Source: Xanthomarina spongicola (lineage in GTDB: Bacteria > Bacteroidota > Bacteroidia > Flavobacteriales > Flavobacteriaceae). From it: a DNA stretch of 64,000 nucleotides. The notes under the pieces were generated by a model, which had not been told where the DNA came from, made no database searches, and worked only from the letters and a program-made list of their open reading frames with translations. The stretch lies in the NCBI RefSeq assembly GCF_003148645.1, contig NZ_QGGP01000001.1:372001-436000 (forward strand). The letters run 5' to 3'. The position numbers and the translations under genes are program-made. Below are positions 62,905 through 64,000 of the stretch, one piece after another (the stretch's first letter is position 1; each line of letters opens with the position of its first letter).

Positions 62905-63002
62905 AGAAAAAAGAAAGTCAAACTTTCGAATGACTTTCTTTTTGATTAATAGCATATTACTAATTGAGAATCCCCCAATTCTCAAGTCAAAATTAAATGA
63001 CT
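62905..63002 (-). ncRNA. candidate small RNA from FNR-like box at 63037 to hairpin H5
   Basis: Box 63037-63048 and the -7 element TATATTTA (63006-63013) predict a start near 63002; H5 ends it after about 95 bases. Near its middle, TTGAGAAT pairs with ATTCTCAA (62964-62985), exposing the loop TGGGGG on the RNA, a possible base-pairing site. The size and layout match FNR-controlled small RNAs. No start codon with a good ORF is present. Confidence 0.5.
62908..62943 (-). terminator. hairpin H5
   Basis: AAAAAGAAAGTCA (62908-62920) and TGACTTTCTTTTT (62931-62943) pair perfectly over 13 bp with a 10-base loop. It works on both strands; on minus it ends the candidate RNA. Confidence 0.75.
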
Positions 63003-63005
63003 ATG

Positions 63006-63013
63006 TAAATATA
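63006..63013 (-). promoter_or_regulatory. -7 element of the candidate RNA 62905-63002
   Basis: TATATTTA on minus, centred 33 bp from the box at 63037-63048. Confidence 0.5.
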
Positions 63014-63036
63014 TTTATATGCTATAAATTAGTAAA

Positions 63037-63048
63037 TGATATCCATCA
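63037..63048 (-). promoter_or_regulatory. FNR/Crp-type box
   Basis: TGATATCCATCA followed by GTT. The centre differs from the other boxes (ATCC, not ATAT) while both half-sites are kept, as expected under selection. The 200 bases to its right (63049-63252) hold no gene that I can support. Confidence 0.6.
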
Positions 63049-63252
63049 GTTCTGAAAAAATATGGAGATAATATTATAAGCTGTATTCAATAATAAAACA
63101 GTAGTATGTATTTAATCTGAATCAGTTTAACCTTAATAAACTTTAGTCATGAAACGGTTTGTTTTGGGAAAACGAATAATGTTAGTCCTATAAAAAGAAA
63201 ATGATAAGAAATCGTCCTCAGAATTTTGCTAAAAAAAATGAATTATCTATGG

Positions 63253-64000
63253 TTAATTTTGTTGTTCGTGTAGAACTAGAAAAGGTACATCGGTTTGGTA
63301 GCTTATATTTTTAATTGTCGGCAAAAATAAAATTTGCTGAAAATAATTTAAGTTTTTTGCAACCATTACTATCAAGTCTATATTTCTGCTTTCTACGAAA
63401 CATTGCACAGCATCTTCTATTTTATCATTGGTTAAAAAATGAAAACTATTTTTATAACCATTAAAATAATCTTCCAATAGCTCTTTATATTTTTGTTGGT
63501 CTCTATTTAAATTTTCTTTCTTTTTGTTGATATGCAGAATTCTTAAAAAAGAATTAAACTTGTCTAAAACCTCAGAAATGGGTTGTAAAGTTTGAATGTG
63601 ATAAGACAAAGCCAAGTCTGTTGGGAAAGCAATTTCAGTTATACTGTTAAACTTAGCATTTTCAGGAACTACAAGTGTTGTACAATGTACTTTGGTTATA
63701 ACATCACTTGTATTGCTACCAACAATAAATTTTTTTAGTCCAGAAGCGCCTTTGGTTCCCATAACAATCATATCTATTTTTCTTTCTTCTACATGATTTT
63801 TAATTGATTCAATAAAAAAATTATAATCTGTAAGTGAATAAAATCTATGATTTTTATTATGTGGTAATTCTTGTGAAATTCGCTTTAAAAATTGGCGTAA
63901 TTGTTTTTTAGCAAATCTAGTTTGTATTTCCTCAGGAGTAGTTATATAAGACGTATCTAAAGATGTTAAATTACTTAAGCTATTAACATGCAATAGGTAA
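63253..64000 (-). CDS. universal stress protein, tandem domain (start beyond right edge)
   Basis: At least 248 residues are visible; the frame stays open through 64000 (YLLHVNSLSNL), so the TTG at 63993 is not the real start and the N-terminal strand lies outside. ATP-binding motif GTKGASGLKKFIVGS in the first domain (G-2x-G-9x-G-S), then LVVPENAKFNSITEIAFPTD and a second domain ending PFLVLHEQQN. It resembles the usp at 60887 along its length and was probably duplicated from it. Its promoter is outside the window. Confidence 0.9.
   Translation of the reverse strand, partial: YLLHVNSLSNLTSLDTSYITTPEEIQTRFAKKQLRQFLKRISQELPHNKNHRFYSLTDYNFFIESIKNHVEERKIDMIVMGTKGASGLKKFIVGSNTSDVITKVHCTTLVVPENAKFNSITEIAFPTDLALSYHIQTLQPISEVLDKFNSFLRILHINKKKENLNRDQQKYKELLEDYFNGYKNSFHFLTNDKIEDAVQCFVESRNIDLIVMVAKNLNYFQQILFLPTIKNISYQTDVPFLVLHEQQN

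Noticed and set aside
62150-62943. CRISPR array in the regularly spaced hairpins
   Set aside because: Repeat units differ, spacers range from about 100 to 240 bases, and no cas gene is present.
63149-63193. 14-residue plus-strand ORF (MKRFVLGKRIMLVL)
   Set aside because: No promoter or ribosome site, no conservation evidence, and a length expected by chance.

Overview
The window reads as chromosomal DNA of a marine-type Flavobacteriaceae bacterium (Bacteroidota). It is AT-rich. It has Bacteroidota promoters (TTTG, about 19 bp, TAnnTTTG), type IX secretion (T9SS) sorting domains of types A and B, the gliding lipoprotein GldH next to a PSP1/RicT protein and PBP1A, and a fused HemC-HemD. The genus cannot be fixed from the sequence alone.

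Layout. 1-575: 5' part of recA (minus). 576-1040: a possible 28-residue peptide gene, a folded RNA segment and a terminator. 1041-4620: trhO, trhP (U32), a ferredoxin and a radical SAM gene, probably centred on tRNA U34 hydroxylation. 4784-8778: ricT, gldH, PBP1A. 8853-10298: scoAB. 10823-12514: a lone double-ATPase ABC protein (minus). 12697-17874: a large secreted metalloprotease with a T9SS tail. 17982-25710: minus-strand genes for an exonuclease, a membrane protein, a penicillin acylase, Ogt, a CNNM/CBS protein and a T9SS type B surface protein. 25804-37338: a heme cluster with hemB, hemF, hemE, hemCD and hemA on minus, and an AraC regulator, hemH, a MATE pump and hemJ on plus. 37477-46369: histidine kinase, enoyl-CoA hydratase, two SnoaL-like proteins, HD hydrolase, acyl-ACP desaturase, PlsC, bacilliredoxin, TerB/J-domain protein. 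46366-54808: metals, with a DtxR-family regulator leading an operon for an outer-membrane protein and a Mn/Fe-type ABC importer, then feoAB with a tiny FeoB-associated protein. 54882-59209: Sco, M1 peptidase with T9SS tail, RseP, tRNA-Asn. 59511-64000: a stress island with Hsp20, two Usp proteins, a BaeRF-like protein, a upp remnant and about 1.1 kb of structured sequence without ordinary genes.

The most unusual part is the stress island. Four FNR/Crp-type palindromes (TGAT-N4-ATCA) each have, exactly 33 bp centre-to-centre on the minus-strand downstream side, a TAnnTT(T/A)(A/G) element. Two precede hsp20 and usp. The other two precede stretches without genes that end in strong hairpins, so they are candidate small RNAs. 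Five related hairpins, with G-U pairs that form only in minus-strand RNA, punctuate 62153-62943. A 29-codon ORF and two frame-broken relatives overlap three of them. The simplest model is an FNR-like low-oxygen or stationary-phase regulon joining chaperone, Usp/BaeRF and small RNAs. The regulator is not in this window.

The metal region also shows clear regulation: the DtxR-type gene has a near-consensus promoter with an 18-bp palindrome over its expected start site. The heme cluster has an 18-bp palindrome over the promoter of its AraC-type gene.
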